A stretch of 64,000 nucleotides of DNA from JAFNAG01 sp963824985 (GTDB taxonomy: Bacteria; Acidobacteriota; UBA6911): assembly GCA_963824985.1 (NCBI GenBank), contig CAWGRQ010000024.1:1-64000 (forward strand), written 5' to 3'. This document shows, one piece after another, positions 29,816-38,273 of this stretch (its first letter is position 1; each line of letters starts with the position of its first letter). A program made the translations under genes and the position numbers. Below the pieces are notes generated by a model. That model saw nothing but the letters and a program-made list of their open reading frames with translations. It did no database searches and was not told where the DNA came from.

Positions 29816-31279
29816 TTAATTGCCTCGAAGAAATCGTATGAAGGAAGACTCCGCCACCCCAAGTATCTGCGCGATCCTCCCTTTGGCGATATTGTGGGCA
29901 AACAGGCTCTCAATATATGAATCGGTCGCGATCACGAGCGCTTCCTGGGCCTGCACGACTTCAATATTGCCCGCCACACCCGCGCTGAAACGGTCCTGCG
30001 CCTGATCGAGCTGGTCCTGGGCAAGCTGGACCGAGCTGCGAGCAACCTTGACGCTTTGCGCGGCGGCATCGAGGTCCAGGAATGCCGTCTGCAGCTCGTA
30101 GTATATCCTCCCGCGCAGGTCCTCCAACTCCGCCTGCCGCTGCTTGAGCGCCGCGTCAGCTTCGAGAATCGCCGCCCCCATCCGCCCCCCGTCGAAAATG
30201 GGGAACTGGAGACTGGCCGCGACCACAAAACTGCCGTGAGTCTGGCCCGGCGCGGGTCCGTTCACGCCGTAGTTGGCCGCGGTTTGAAGCGTCGGCAGCC
30301 GCTCCGCCTCCGCCGCCTTCTTGGCATACTCCGCCGCCTGCACCCGGGCGCGTGCGCTCTGGAAATCGGCTCGATCCCGGTATGCCTGCTGCACCCCCTC
30401 TTCCAGCGGCAGCGGCGTGAATGCAGCATAGGAGAGCGCATCCGCAAAATCGAAGCTCTGCCCGGGGGGCAGGCCGATAGCGCGCGCCAGATTCAGCTTC
30501 TGCTTTTCGAAGTCGTTCTCCGCGGTGATCCGCCGCTGCTGCTGTGCCTGCAGCTCCACCTGGGCTCGCACCACATCGATTCCGGCCACGACACCGGCCT
30601 GCCTGCGGTCGACCGCCAGGTCATACAGTTCCTGGGCGGTGCGCACATGGGCTCGGACGGCATCGATGCGGCTTTTGCCCGCCAGGGCCTGCAGGTACAG
30701 TTCGCCGCAGACGGATACGATGCGGTTGCGGATGCTTTGATACGAGAGCTCCGCGGCCTGCTCCTGTTCTGTCTCCGAGCGCAGATTATTGAGGGCCTTG
30801 ACATCCAGAATGGATTGCGTGAGGAAGAGGCGCGTGTCGAACACGCTGAAGGGCCCGACCACGGTCGGCACCCCCGGAAATCCGCCGAACCCCATGGCTT
30901 TCAAGTTTATCTGGTTTATCGATTCGCCGACACCGGCCGTCAGGGTGGGCAGAAACCTGCTCAACGCCCTCTGGCGTGTTCCGTGGGCGGCCCGGGTCGC
31001 CTCCGCGCTCAGGACGCCCGCCAGGTTATATCGCAGGCCACGGTTGATTACGTCGGCAAGGGATAGCACCAGCATCTCCTGGGACCGCGGACCGGCGGGC
31101 ACCCCACCCAGCACCGGGTCCTGAGTGGAAATCGCCATGGCTGTCGGGCCGGGGAGGAAGACGGCTGCCGGCCCGCCTTGCCGGGGCGAATCCTGCGGTT
31201 CGGGCGCCGGCAGCGGACGAGCGTACATTCCAGCCGGCCACAAAAACATAACCACGACCATCGACCGAAAGAGTCCCAT
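29816..31279 (-). CDS. TolC-family outer membrane efflux protein
   Basis: Outer-membrane channel of the tripartite pump, 487 residues, with a signal sequence (RSMVVVMFLWPAGMYA). The two OEP repeats are visible: LSLADVINRGLRYNLAGVLS with EKQKLNLARAIGLPPG, then LQFPIFDGGRMGAAILEADA with RFSAGVAGNIEVVQAQEAL. The start ATG follows AAAGGA. It is the first gene of the TolC-EmrA-EmrB operon. A remnant of a TetR-type regulator lies immediately upstream on the same strand. Confidence 0.87.
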   Translation of the reverse strand: MGLFRSMVVVMFLWPAGMYARPLPAPEPQDSPRQGGPAAVFLPGPTAMAISTQDPVLGGVPAGPRSQEMLVLSLADVINRGLRYNLAGVLSAEATRAAHGTRQRALSRFLPTLTAGVGESINQINLKAMGFGGFPGVPTVVGPFSVFDTRLFLTQSILDVKALNNLRSETEQEQAAELSYQSIRNRIVSVCGELYLQALAGKSRIDAVRAHVRTAQELYDLAVDRRQAGVVAGIDVVRAQVELQAQQQRRITAENDFEKQKLNLARAIGLPPGQSFDFADALSYAAFTPLPLEEGVQQAYRDRADFQSARARVQAAEYAKKAAEAERLPTLQTAANYGVNGPAPGQTHGSFVVAASLQFPIFDGGRMGAAILEADAALKQRQAELEDLRGRIYYELQTAFLDLDAAAQSVKVARSSVQLAQDQLDQAQDRFSAGVAGNIEVVQAQEALVIATDSYIESLFAHNIAKGRIAQILGVAESSFIRFLRGN

Positions 31280-31317
31280 CGTGCGGCAAGTCCTTTCCAG
31301 ATCAGATTGAACAAGGA

Positions 31318-31431
31318 GGTGGAGGTATGGCTGAATCCTCTCGCGGCAAAAACCGTGCGGGCGCCCTGAAGGATCTCAGCATTCCGAAATTCGGAAACAA
31401 CCTCCTGCTTCGTTTTCCCTTGCAGCGGCAT
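31318..31431 (-). pseudogene. N-terminal stub of a TetR-family regulator
   Basis: The minus-strand peptide TKQEVVSEFRNAEILQGART then VFAARGF is a typical first helix of TetR/AcrR proteins (compare REEIL.AA..VFA..GF). After about 35 residues the similarity ends: the usual TTVxxIAxxAGVS helix-turn-helix is replaced by unrelated sequence running into the tolC-like RBS. The gene has lost almost everything, leaving the efflux operon without its local repressor. Confidence 0.55.
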
Positions 31432-31500
31432 ACTATGAAACCAAGCGGTCAACAATCTTTCACAACTCTGGTGCTATTGTCAATCAGACGGTCTCCAAGG

Positions 31501-31680
31501 CAAAAACGCCACGGATTCCACGGATTACACAGATTTTTTTAAAGGCACTACCATCAGGGGGGTGCTTCTTGCGCCCGCCAGGATGCCGGCAAAGACGATG
31601 ACATCATTTGGCGCGCCTCGTAACGCGCATGCCCCATGCATTTGAATCTGTGAAATCCGTGCAATCCGTGGCTGCTTTTA
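31501..31680. repeat. Inverted-repeat element with AATCCGTG arms
   Basis: The left arm (about 31509-31540) holds CCACGGATTCCACGGATTAC, then ACAGATT. The right arm (31645-31680) holds its inverse, AATCTGTGAAATCCGTG then CAATCCGTGGCTGCTTTT. About 104 bases separate the arms. A third, single copy of the motif lies at 36217-36252. The paired arms suggest a small non-autonomous element. Confidence 0.55.
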
Positions 31681-31922
31681 AAAGGCCATGTATTTAGGCT
31701 GCCCGTTGACCGGATGCAGGACCTTTTTCATTGCAACGCCAGGTTGAAATGCCTATCTTGAAGCCGGCGCCTCAACGCCCGGGCACATGAAAATACGGGA
31801 CACAAATGCACCACAAATGCCGGCTAAAGAGTGCCGGCCGGAGTGGGACGGCGCGGCCTTTACTCATGGATCGGGGCTTCTGGTCGCCTGGATCCAAATG
31901 CTGTTTTCGGAGCCCTGAGCTG

Positions 31923-33005
31923 ATGTCTGCTGATTCGCGGGTCATGATGCGGGAAAATGTGGCGCTTGCCCCGTACACCACCCTGAGAATCGGGGGCCCG
32001 GCCCGATTCTTTGCCGAAGTAACCTCGGAAGCCGACGTAGTAGCCGCCCTGGAGTTTGCCGCCGCCCGCGCGTTGCCCGTGTTCGTTCTGGGCGGAGGCA
32101 GCAATGTGGTGGTTGCCGACTCCGGATTCCCGGGGCTGATCATCAGGATGGGCTTGCGTGGGATTGAACAGCAGGCCGCGGGACTGTTCGCCGTGGCTGC
32201 CGGAGAAGAATGGGATCCGTTTGTCGGCCGGTGCGTCGATCAGGGATGCGCGGGCATCGAGTGTTTGAGTGGAATTCCGGGAACCGTGGGCGGCACCCCG
32301 GTCCAGAACGTCGGAGCCTATGGCCAGGAGGTCAGCGATGTGATCGTGTCGGTGCGCGCATTGGAGCGGGGCACGCATCGCATATTCGATCTCAGCAGAG
32401 ACGAGTGCCGGTTCGGATACCGGAGCAGCATCTTCAGCCCTCCGGGCCATGAGCGCTACGTCATCCTTTCGGTCCGTTTCTCACTGGAGCCGGGAGGTGC
32501 TCCCCGGGTCGTCTATCCCGATCTGCAGAAACATTTCGCCGGCGCTTCGGATCGGCCGGGTTTGCCGGATGTGCGCCAGGCGGTGCTTCGCATCCGGGAG
32601 AGTAAGTCGATGGTCCTGCGCGCCGGCGATCCGGATGCCCGCAGCGCCGGCTCTTTCTTCAAGAACCCGGTGGTGTCGGCGGAGCAGGCCGCGGGGGTGC
32701 TCGCCGCCGCGGGGACCAGGGTCGGATCGGGCGTTGAAGCCCCACTCCCCGTATATCCAATGCCCGACGGCAGCTTCAAATTGCCGGCCGCCCGGCTCAT
32801 CGAACTTGCCGGCTTCGCGCGCGGATTTCGCCGCGGCCGTGTCGGTTTGTCGAGCAAACACACGCTGGCTCTGATCAACTGCGGTGACGCTACGGCCCGG
32901 GAACTTCTGGATCTCATGCATGACATCCAGTCCGCTGTGCACGAAATCTTCGGTGTCCGCCTGATCCCCGAACCGGTTTTCCTCGGCTTCCCCGCCGACC
33001 TCTGA
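31923..33005 (+). CDS. murB: UDP-N-acetylenolpyruvoylglucosamine reductase
   Basis: FAD-dependent reductase that makes UDP-N-acetylmuramate for peptidoglycan. FAD-binding motifs are seen in APYTTLRIGGPARFFAEV and VFVLGGGSNVVVADSGFPG. The catalytic core includes ECLSGIPGTVGGTPVQNVGA and FGYRSSIF, and the Ser/Glu end motifs are in RSAGSFFKNPVVS and SSKHTLALIN. The DPDARSAGSFFKNP spacing and overall length of 360 residues resemble the E. coli-type (type I) enzyme. ATG 31923 is the chosen start; ATG 31944 is also possible. It is not in a mur cluster here. Confidence 0.9.
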   Translation: MSADSRVMMRENVALAPYTTLRIGGPARFFAEVTSEADVVAALEFAAARALPVFVLGGGSNVVVADSGFPGLIIRMGLRGIEQQAAGLFAVAAGEEWDPFVGRCVDQGCAGIECLSGIPGTVGGTPVQNVGAYGQEVSDVIVSVRALERGTHRIFDLSRDECRFGYRSSIFSPPGHERYVILSVRFSLEPGGAPRVVYPDLQKHFAGASDRPGLPDVRQAVLRIRESKSMVLRAGDPDARSAGSFFKNPVVSAEQAAGVLAAAGTRVGSGVEAPLPVYPMPDGSFKLPAARLIELAGFARGFRRGRVGLSSKHTLALINCGDATARELLDLMHDIQSAVHEIFGVRLIPEPVFLGFPADL

Positions 33006-33128
33006 CTGAGAAGGCACATTTTTCGATTGCACAGGTATCCGCCGGGTGTTTATCCTCGCACCGTCATGGGCAGCCATGACAACGGGGATAACCCACCCGT
33101 GGCGGGGTCCGTACGGCAGGAGGTGCCG

Positions 33129-33877
33129 GTGAAACGAATTCTCGAAGTGTGTGTTGAATCGGTCGAGGGAGCGGTTGCGGCGCAGCAGGGGGAGCGGATC
33201 GCGTCGAGCTGTGCGCCAATCTGATGGAGGGGGGGACGACCCCCAGCGCCGGGACGATTCAGCGCGCGCGGCGCATCCTTCATCTTGGCATCCAGGTCAT
33301 GATCCGGCCCCGCGGCGGCGATTTCTGCTATACAGATGCCGAGTTTGAGATCATGAAGCTGGACATCGAATTTGCCAAAACTACAGGTGCCAACGGAGTG
33401 GTTTTCGGCATTTTAAGCCCCGATGGCTCGGTCGATGAAGTTCGAACGAAAGCGCTGGCCGACCTGGCCCGTCCGATGAATGTCACCTTTCACCGCGCCT
33501 TCGACATGTCGAAAGATCCCCATGAAGCCATGGAAGCTCTAATTCGGTTGGGAATCGACAGGATCCTCTCCTCCGGACAGGAGGTCAGCGCGCTGGAGGG
33601 TCTGGACCTGATTTCCGATCTGGTTCGCAAGGCAGGCGACCGCATTATCATCATGCCGGGTGGCGGGATCACCGAGCGGAATTTCATCCGGATTGCGACC
33701 CGGAGCGCGGCCAGGGAATTGCACGTCGCCGCCCTTGCCAGCGTCGAGGGGCCGATGAGACACCGGAATGACCACTGCTTCATGGGCGGAGAGTTGAGAC
33801 CTCCCGAATTCAGCCTGCTCGCAACTGATGCCAGCCGTGTCACCTCATTTATTCGCGCGCTCCAGAGCGTGCCATAA
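33129..33877 (+). CDS. cutC: CutC family protein, one frameshift
   Basis: TIM-barrel protein named for a proposed copper-homeostasis role. That role is uncertain in bacteria. It starts VKRILEVCVESVEGAVAAQQG and continues ELCANLMEGGTTPSAGTIQRA, VMIRPRGGDFCYTDAE, MNVTFHRAFDMSKD and IMPGGGITERN, all characteristic. GTG 33129 is preceded by a strong AGGAGG. A G-run near 33188 is one base short, so the frame breaks at the expected QQGGADRVEL. Adding one G restores the whole family sequence, which points to a homopolymer error. Confidence 0.85.
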
Positions 33878-33879
33878 TT

Positions 33880-33888
33880 TGCTATAAT
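33880..33888 (+). promoter_or_regulatory. Extended -10 promoter of the lemA operon
   Basis: TGCTATAAT is a perfect extended -10 element, 35 bases before the lemA start. No good -35 box is present at 17-18 bases, which is common for extended -10 promoters. The predicted 5' leader is short, about 30 bases. Confidence 0.6.
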
Positions 33889-33923
33889 CATAGTTCAACG
33901 CTGCCAAGCTTCAGGAGGCCATC

Positions 33924-34526
33924 ATGAAGAAAGGTTGTCTTATCGCCGTCGGAATCGTCGTGATCCTGGTGTTGATACCCGGCTTTATGCTGCAGGGCAC
34001 CTATAACGATATCGTTGCCAAAGAGCAGGAAGTCAACCAGCAATGGGCGCAGGTCGAAAACGTCTATCAGCGCCGCGCCGATCTGATCCCCAATCTGGTG
34101 GCCACCGTAAAGGGCTATGCCGCCCACGAAAGCGAAGTGCTGGAAACAGTGACCGCCTCGCGCGCCCAGATAGGCTCGATCCGGATTTCCCAGGACATCC
34201 TGAATAACGCGGCGGAATTCCAGAAATTCCAGCAGGCCCAGTCCGGCCTGTCCAGCGCGCTCTCCCGGCTCATGGCGGTTGCCGAGAACTACCCCGACCT
34301 GAAAGCCAACCAGAGCTTCCTCGAGCTGCAGAGCCAGCTCGAAGGGAGCGAAAACCGCATTACCGTGGAAAGAAAGAGATTCAACGAAAGCGCACAGATC
34401 TACAACACGCGGGTCAAACAGTTCCCGGCGAACCTGGTGGCCCGTTTCTTCGGCTTCAACGAGAAGCAGTATTTTCAAAGTACGCCCGGAAGTGAAAAAC
34501 CTCCGGTCGTCAATTTTGGTAAATGA
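33924..34526 (+). CDS. lemA: LemA family membrane protein
   Basis: 200-residue protein with one N-terminal membrane helix (CLIAVGIVVILVLIPGFML) and a helical extracytoplasmic domain. The family signature QWAQVENVYQRRADLIPNLV is complete, followed by ENYPDLKANQSFLELQSQL and the C-terminal FNESAQIYNTRVKQFP. LemA proteins regularly accompany TPM-domain proteins and their exact role is unsettled. It is the first gene of a three-gene operon. An AGGAGG ribosome binding site lies 6 bases upstream. Confidence 0.93.
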   Translation: MKKGCLIAVGIVVILVLIPGFMLQGTYNDIVAKEQEVNQQWAQVENVYQRRADLIPNLVATVKGYAAHESEVLETVTASRAQIGSIRISQDILNNAAEFQKFQQAQSGLSSALSRLMAVAENYPDLKANQSFLELQSQLEGSENRITVERKRFNESAQIYNTRVKQFPANLVARFFGFNEKQYFQSTPGSEKPPVVNFGK

Positions 34527-34529
34527 TCG

Positions 34530-35432
34530 ATGCGAATCCTCGTCCGCCCGCTGCTGATCGTTGCGGGCTTGATCCTGTTGGCGGCCCAGATTTCGGCCCA
34601 GACCCTCGAGATCCCCAAGCTCGCGGCCCGAGTCACGGATCTGGCAGGTGTGCTTACGCCGGAGCAGGTCGCCGCGCTTGAGGATAAGCTCAGGCAGTTC
34701 GAGGCATCCGATTCCACCCAGATTGCAGTGCTGATCATCCCAAGTCTGGAAGGAGAAGTGCTCGAAGACTATTCGGTACGTGTGGCCGAGGCCTGGCGGC
34801 TGGGGCAAAAAGGGCGGGACAACGGCGCCCTGCTGGTCATTGCCATGAAAGAACGCCAAGTGCGCATCGAAGTCGGCTATGGGCTGGAGGGAACCCTGAC
34901 CGATGCGAGGAGCCGGAGCATCATCGAAAATGAGATTATACCCAATTTCAGGCAGCAGCAGTTTTACCAGGGCATCGACTCGGGAGTCACCGCGATCATG
35001 CAGACGGTCCGGGGCGAGTATCAGCCCACGCCGCGATCCTCGGCCGAGTCCAGGCGCACGGGCGATACGGGGAATCGGTTCCAGCTGCTCGTGTTTCTCC
35101 TGGCCCCCCTGCTCTGGGTGCTCGGATCGACGGGGAAATGGGGTGGAGGCATTCTGGGAGGCGGCGCCGGCCTCTTCCTCATATACTCTCTCTTCGGGCC
35201 CACGCTGATCGCGATGCTCGCCGGAGGCCTGATCGGCTCGGTCCTGGGTGGTGTCCTCGGAGCTGTGGTCAAGGCGGGAAGCCGGTCCGGCTCGGGACGG
35301 GGCGGGCGTTTCGGAGGCCCATTCTTTCCGGGCGGTTTCGGCGGCGGCTTTGGCGGCGGTGGTTTCGGCGGCGGCGGCTTCTCCGGAGGCGGCGGGGGAT
35401 TCGGCGGCGGCGGAGCCTCGGGACGCTGGTGA
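34530..35432 (+). CDS. TPM-domain (YgcG-type) exported membrane protein
   Basis: 300-residue protein. A signal peptide (LLIVAGLILLAAQISAQ) leads to a TPM domain (RVTDLAGVLTPEQVAALEDK, AEAWRLGQKGRDNGALLVIA, IEVGYGLEGTLTDARSRSII). Then come membrane segments (LLVFLLAPLLWVLG, GGAGLFLIYSLFGPTLIAML) and a long Gly/Phe-rich tail ending in GGGGASGRW. This is the standard YgcG layout that accompanies LemA. The Gly-rich tail is typical of the family and is not a sign of error. It starts 3 bases after the lemA stop. Confidence 0.9.
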   Translation: MRILVRPLLIVAGLILLAAQISAQTLEIPKLAARVTDLAGVLTPEQVAALEDKLRQFEASDSTQIAVLIIPSLEGEVLEDYSVRVAEAWRLGQKGRDNGALLVIAMKERQVRIEVGYGLEGTLTDARSRSIIENEIIPNFRQQQFYQGIDSGVTAIMQTVRGEYQPTPRSSAESRRTGDTGNRFQLLVFLLAPLLWVLGSTGKWGGGILGGGAGLFLIYSLFGPTLIAMLAGGLIGSVLGGVLGAVVKAGSRSGSGRGGRFGGPFFPGGFGGGFGGGGFGGGGFSGGGGGFGGGGASGRW

Positions 35433-35496
35433 AAAAGGTACGATGGGCCATGGCTGACGCCATGTTTCCCATTCGTGGCTGAGATTGAGGCTGCAC

Positions 35497-36147
35497 ATGG
35501 TGTCGCTGAGCAAAGAAGACAAGCAGGCGATTGCAGAGGCAATCAAGCAGGCGGAACTCCTGACATCCGGCGAAATTGTTTTCGCCTTCACCGATGCCTC
35601 GGACCGCTACTACCACGCCAACCTGCAGGGCGCTCTGATCGGCGCGGTCGTTGCGACGGCCATCTATCTTTTGTTGCCCACTCCGCACACCATCGGCATG
35701 GTTCTCTGGACAGAATTCATTTCCTTCGCCCTGTTCCTCGCGCTGCTCCCTCATTTCCCCTGGAGGCGATGGCTGATCTCCCGCCGGGAGATGCAGGAAC
35801 ATGTCCAGGAATCAGCGTTTCGCGAATTTTACGCCAGCGGCCTTTATAAGACCCGTGATGCCAACGGGATCGTCATCTATCTCTCCAGCCTCGAGCGCCA
35901 GGTTGTCGTTATGGGAGACAAGGGGATCCACGAAAAAATGGGGGATCAGCACTGGACCGCAGTCCGTGACCATATCATCAGCGGCATCCGCCGGGGCCAG
36001 GCCAGAGAAGGGATCTGCGCTGCCATCGAGACCTGCGGCAATGCCCTTTCGAAACACTTCCCGCGCCGGGCCGATGACATCAACGAACTTCCCGACCGGG
36101 TCATAGACCGCACCGGACGAAACCCCCGGGATTCAAACCTGCTGTAA
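35497..36147 (+). CDS. TPM-domain membrane protein (second TPM gene)
   Basis: 216-residue protein with an N-terminal TPM-related segment (KQAIAEAIKQAELLTSGEIV). Two membrane helices follow (LIGAVVATAIYLLLP, FISFALFLALLPHFP) and then the rest of the TPM fold (SSLERQVVVMGDKGIHEKMG, VRDHIISGIRRGQAREGICA). The membrane helices sit inside the domain, a layout known for short YgcG-like relatives. ATG 35497 has GAGG seven bases upstream. It is the third gene of the lemA operon. Function is unknown beyond association with LemA. Confidence 0.82.
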   Translation: MVSLSKEDKQAIAEAIKQAELLTSGEIVFAFTDASDRYYHANLQGALIGAVVATAIYLLLPTPHTIGMVLWTEFISFALFLALLPHFPWRRWLISRREMQEHVQESAFREFYASGLYKTRDANGIVIYLSSLERQVVVMGDKGIHEKMGDQHWTAVRDHIISGIRRGQAREGICAAIETCGNALSKHFPRRADDINELPDRVIDRTGRNPRDSNLL

Positions 36148-36216
36148 TCCGCATTATTCATGAACAGCTCTCACGAGGGTAAAAGAAACACTCCTCTAAT
36201 CGCAGTGCCCTAAGAG

Positions 36217-36252
36217 AATCTGTGTAATCCGTGAAATCCGTAGCTGCTTTTT
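36217..36252 (+). repeat. Single copy of the AATCCGTG motif
   Basis: AATCTGTGTAATCCGTG then AAATCCGTAGCTGCTTTTT matches the right arm of the inverted-repeat element at 31645-31680 over about 36 bases. It lies between convergent genes. The rest of 36148-36361 has no gene. Confidence 0.5.
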
Positions 36253-36361
36253 GCTGCCTCTGACCACAAGGCTAAACGGTTACTGTGCTTAAGTGTCCTG
36301 AGATGCTCTGTGTTCCCTTCTTCATGAAAAATGCAGGGCCAGCACCCGCCGGTTGGAACTC

Positions 36362-37852
36362 TCAAGGGTCGATCAGGCTTGTAATCTCGCGAAAACCCTG
36401 CTGGATCGGAGGGATCAGACTTACGGCCATATCGATGGTTTCGCGGTCATAGATAATGCGACAACTCCCCCCCAGCGCCAGCCTGGCGATTCCCCAATCG
36501 AGGTTTCCGGCTGAATCCCGGAGGCTGGTTACATATACTCCGCCCGTGATATTTGTCAGTCCGCTGCATTCAAACTCGCCCGCCCCGATCGCAAGGATAA
36601 GGCCGTTAAACCGAAACCGGCCGCGCACGGCAAGTCTGCCCGTGACCACCAGAAGACCGCCCCCAGCCAGATCCCCATCGATTATCAGGTCCCCCTCCAC
36701 CAAGGTTACCCTCGGATCCTGTCCGGGCGAGCCCGGCGGCAATGCCGGATCGTAGCTGCCCAGGGAGGCAGGAGCGGCGCCGGCCCAATTCTGATTGCCC
36801 GCATAGGCAATGTCGGCAAACTCGGGGACAGTTTTCCGGGCAAAACCCCGGATGTATCCCTTGTCGAGCAGCAGGCGCTGGTCCGGGTGCGCACAGACCA
36901 CGGACGTCAGGTCACGGACCGAAGGGATGATTCCCTCGCCCTGAATCATTTCGTCCTGCGCCGGCGCCAGCCGGGCAAGTATTTGTACCGCAGTTGCCGC
37001 TCCGGTACCCATGGTCGTATCGATGGTTGCGATTCCGGGGTGGGCGGATCCGCCCTGAACGAAAAACGACTCGCCGCTGAACATATTAGAGCCTGCAGGC
37101 TCGATGAGACTCCCCTGCAAAACTACAGGTGCCTGGAGAGCAAACGCGGTGCAGCGCCTGAATCGGGCTTCCAGGAGGACGACAGAGTTTCTGCGGATCC
37201 CGGCAGCCGAGTATTCCGCCAGGCTCCGGGCTATCCCCATGGAACGTACAATGATCTGGCCATCGCCGTCCACAAAGGGATCATCCTGCGGATCACCGGC
37301 CAACTCGGCGGCCTCGCCGTTATTGTCCGCCACCTTGACAAAATACCGGCTGACTATCTGATCCTCACTCCCTTCCGGTCCAGGCACGATGCGGACGATG
37401 CCGGATCCAGGAATCAGAATCACTCCGTCTCCGGCCGGCTGGCGGCCGGAATTCAGGAGTCCGTCATCAGGAACATTCTCAAGCATCGCTTGAGGATCCA
37501 GCAGGTTCAGAATGCGTGCAGTATTCCAGGCGACGGGAGTGCGGTAGCCGTCGCTCTGGGCATAATCGATATAAGCCTGATCGGCGTCATGTACACCATC
37601 AGGGCCTGAAAGAAGGTCATCAAAACGCAAACCTCTCAACATGGCCTGGGCATGGTTCAGGCCGGCAAGCGCCGCCGCGCGCGCCTGGACAGTGCTTTCG
37701 TAGTTATCACTGATGCGCACGGCAGTCGTCGCCGCCAGGGAAAGATAAAGGCCAATGACGGAGAAGAGTGAGACCGCAATTAGTGCCATCAGCAGGGCAA
37801 ATCCGCTTTGTTGTGAAGTGCCGCGCCGGCCTTGAGTCGTTTTCTTTTGCAT
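36362..37852 (-). CDS. PilX-like type IV pilus-associated exported protein
   Basis: About 496-residue protein beginning with a positively charged stretch and one hydrophobic helix (SGFALLMALIAVSLFSVIGL), the arrangement of PilX/PilX_N minor-pilin-like proteins. The helix continues into the coiled ISDNYESTVQARAAALAGLN. The rest is beta-rich and contains a fold reminiscent of polymer-forming cytoskeletal or DUF-type strands (GDLIIDGDLAGGGLLVVTGR, LAVRGRFRFNGLILAIGAG). ATG 37852 is preferred over the upstream in-frame TTG at 37870. No other pilus gene is next to it. Assignment rests on the N-terminal helix and layout. Confidence 0.55.
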   Translation of the reverse strand: MQKKTTQGRRGTSQQSGFALLMALIAVSLFSVIGLYLSLAATTAVRISDNYESTVQARAAALAGLNHAQAMLRGLRFDDLLSGPDGVHDADQAYIDYAQSDGYRTPVAWNTARILNLLDPQAMLENVPDDGLLNSGRQPAGDGVILIPGSGIVRIVPGPEGSEDQIVSRYFVKVADNNGEAAELAGDPQDDPFVDGDGQIIVRSMGIARSLAEYSAAGIRRNSVVLLEARFRRCTAFALQAPVVLQGSLIEPAGSNMFSGESFFVQGGSAHPGIATIDTTMGTGAATAVQILARLAPAQDEMIQGEGIIPSVRDLTSVVCAHPDQRLLLDKGYIRGFARKTVPEFADIAYAGNQNWAGAAPASLGSYDPALPPGSPGQDPRVTLVEGDLIIDGDLAGGGLLVVTGRLAVRGRFRFNGLILAIGAGEFECSGLTNITGGVYVTSLRDSAGNLDWGIARLALGGSCRIIYDRETIDMAVSLIPPIQQGFREITSLIDP

Positions 37853-37968
37853 ACCCTGTAATTTCCTCAACCCTCCCCTTATTTCATCCCCTGATCAGTT
37901 TCTGTCGCGAAATTCGCTATCCGATGACAACGCATGGATTGTAGGCATTTGTTTAGCCGATGCTGAAC

Positions 37969-38203
37969 AGCAGAACGCAAAGCCGCAAAGGCGCAAGGGC
38001 GCAGAGATCGACTGAGCAACAGGCGTGGGCGCAGCGCTTCGCGCTGGCGCATCCTTGGGCGAGCCGTGGGAGAAAGCGCGGGCAGCGGCTACTCAGGAGG
38101 ATTGCGCTTTCTCCCGCGGCTCGCCCAAGGATGCGGCCGAAGGCCGCCCATGCCCGCGAACCGAAAAGAATCTCTTTGCGTCCTTGCGTCTTTGCGTTTT
38201 GCT
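37969..38203. repeat. Large imperfect palindrome, MITE-like, about 235 bp
   Basis: The outer arms are AGCAGAACGCAAAG with further GCGCAAGG units on the left, and the inverse ending CTTTGCGTTTTGCT on the right. The inner arms are a 31-bp near-perfect pair (38049-38079 and 38104-38134, starting GCATCCTTGGGCGAGCC) around a 24-nt loop, with one mismatch. The element would fold into one long hairpin. An apparent minus-strand reading frame across it is an artefact of the repeat. The sequence to 38273 carries no gene. Confidence 0.75.
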
Positions 38204-38273
38204 TCTTCATCCATTTGATTTGGCTAAACAATTACGATTGGTGGCATCGTGGGTTTGTGATAAAGGATACGGG

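Noticed and set aside
33888..35591. 567-codon minus-strand open frame
   Set aside because: It lies opposite lemA and the Gly-rich TPM gene. Its composition is that of the complement of those GC-rich genes, and it shows no domain or RBS.
37953..38231. 92-codon minus-strand ORF ending LRLCVLLFSIG
   Set aside because: It lies inside the large palindrome. Such frames are a known by-product of CGCAAAG-type repeats and carry no protein evidence.
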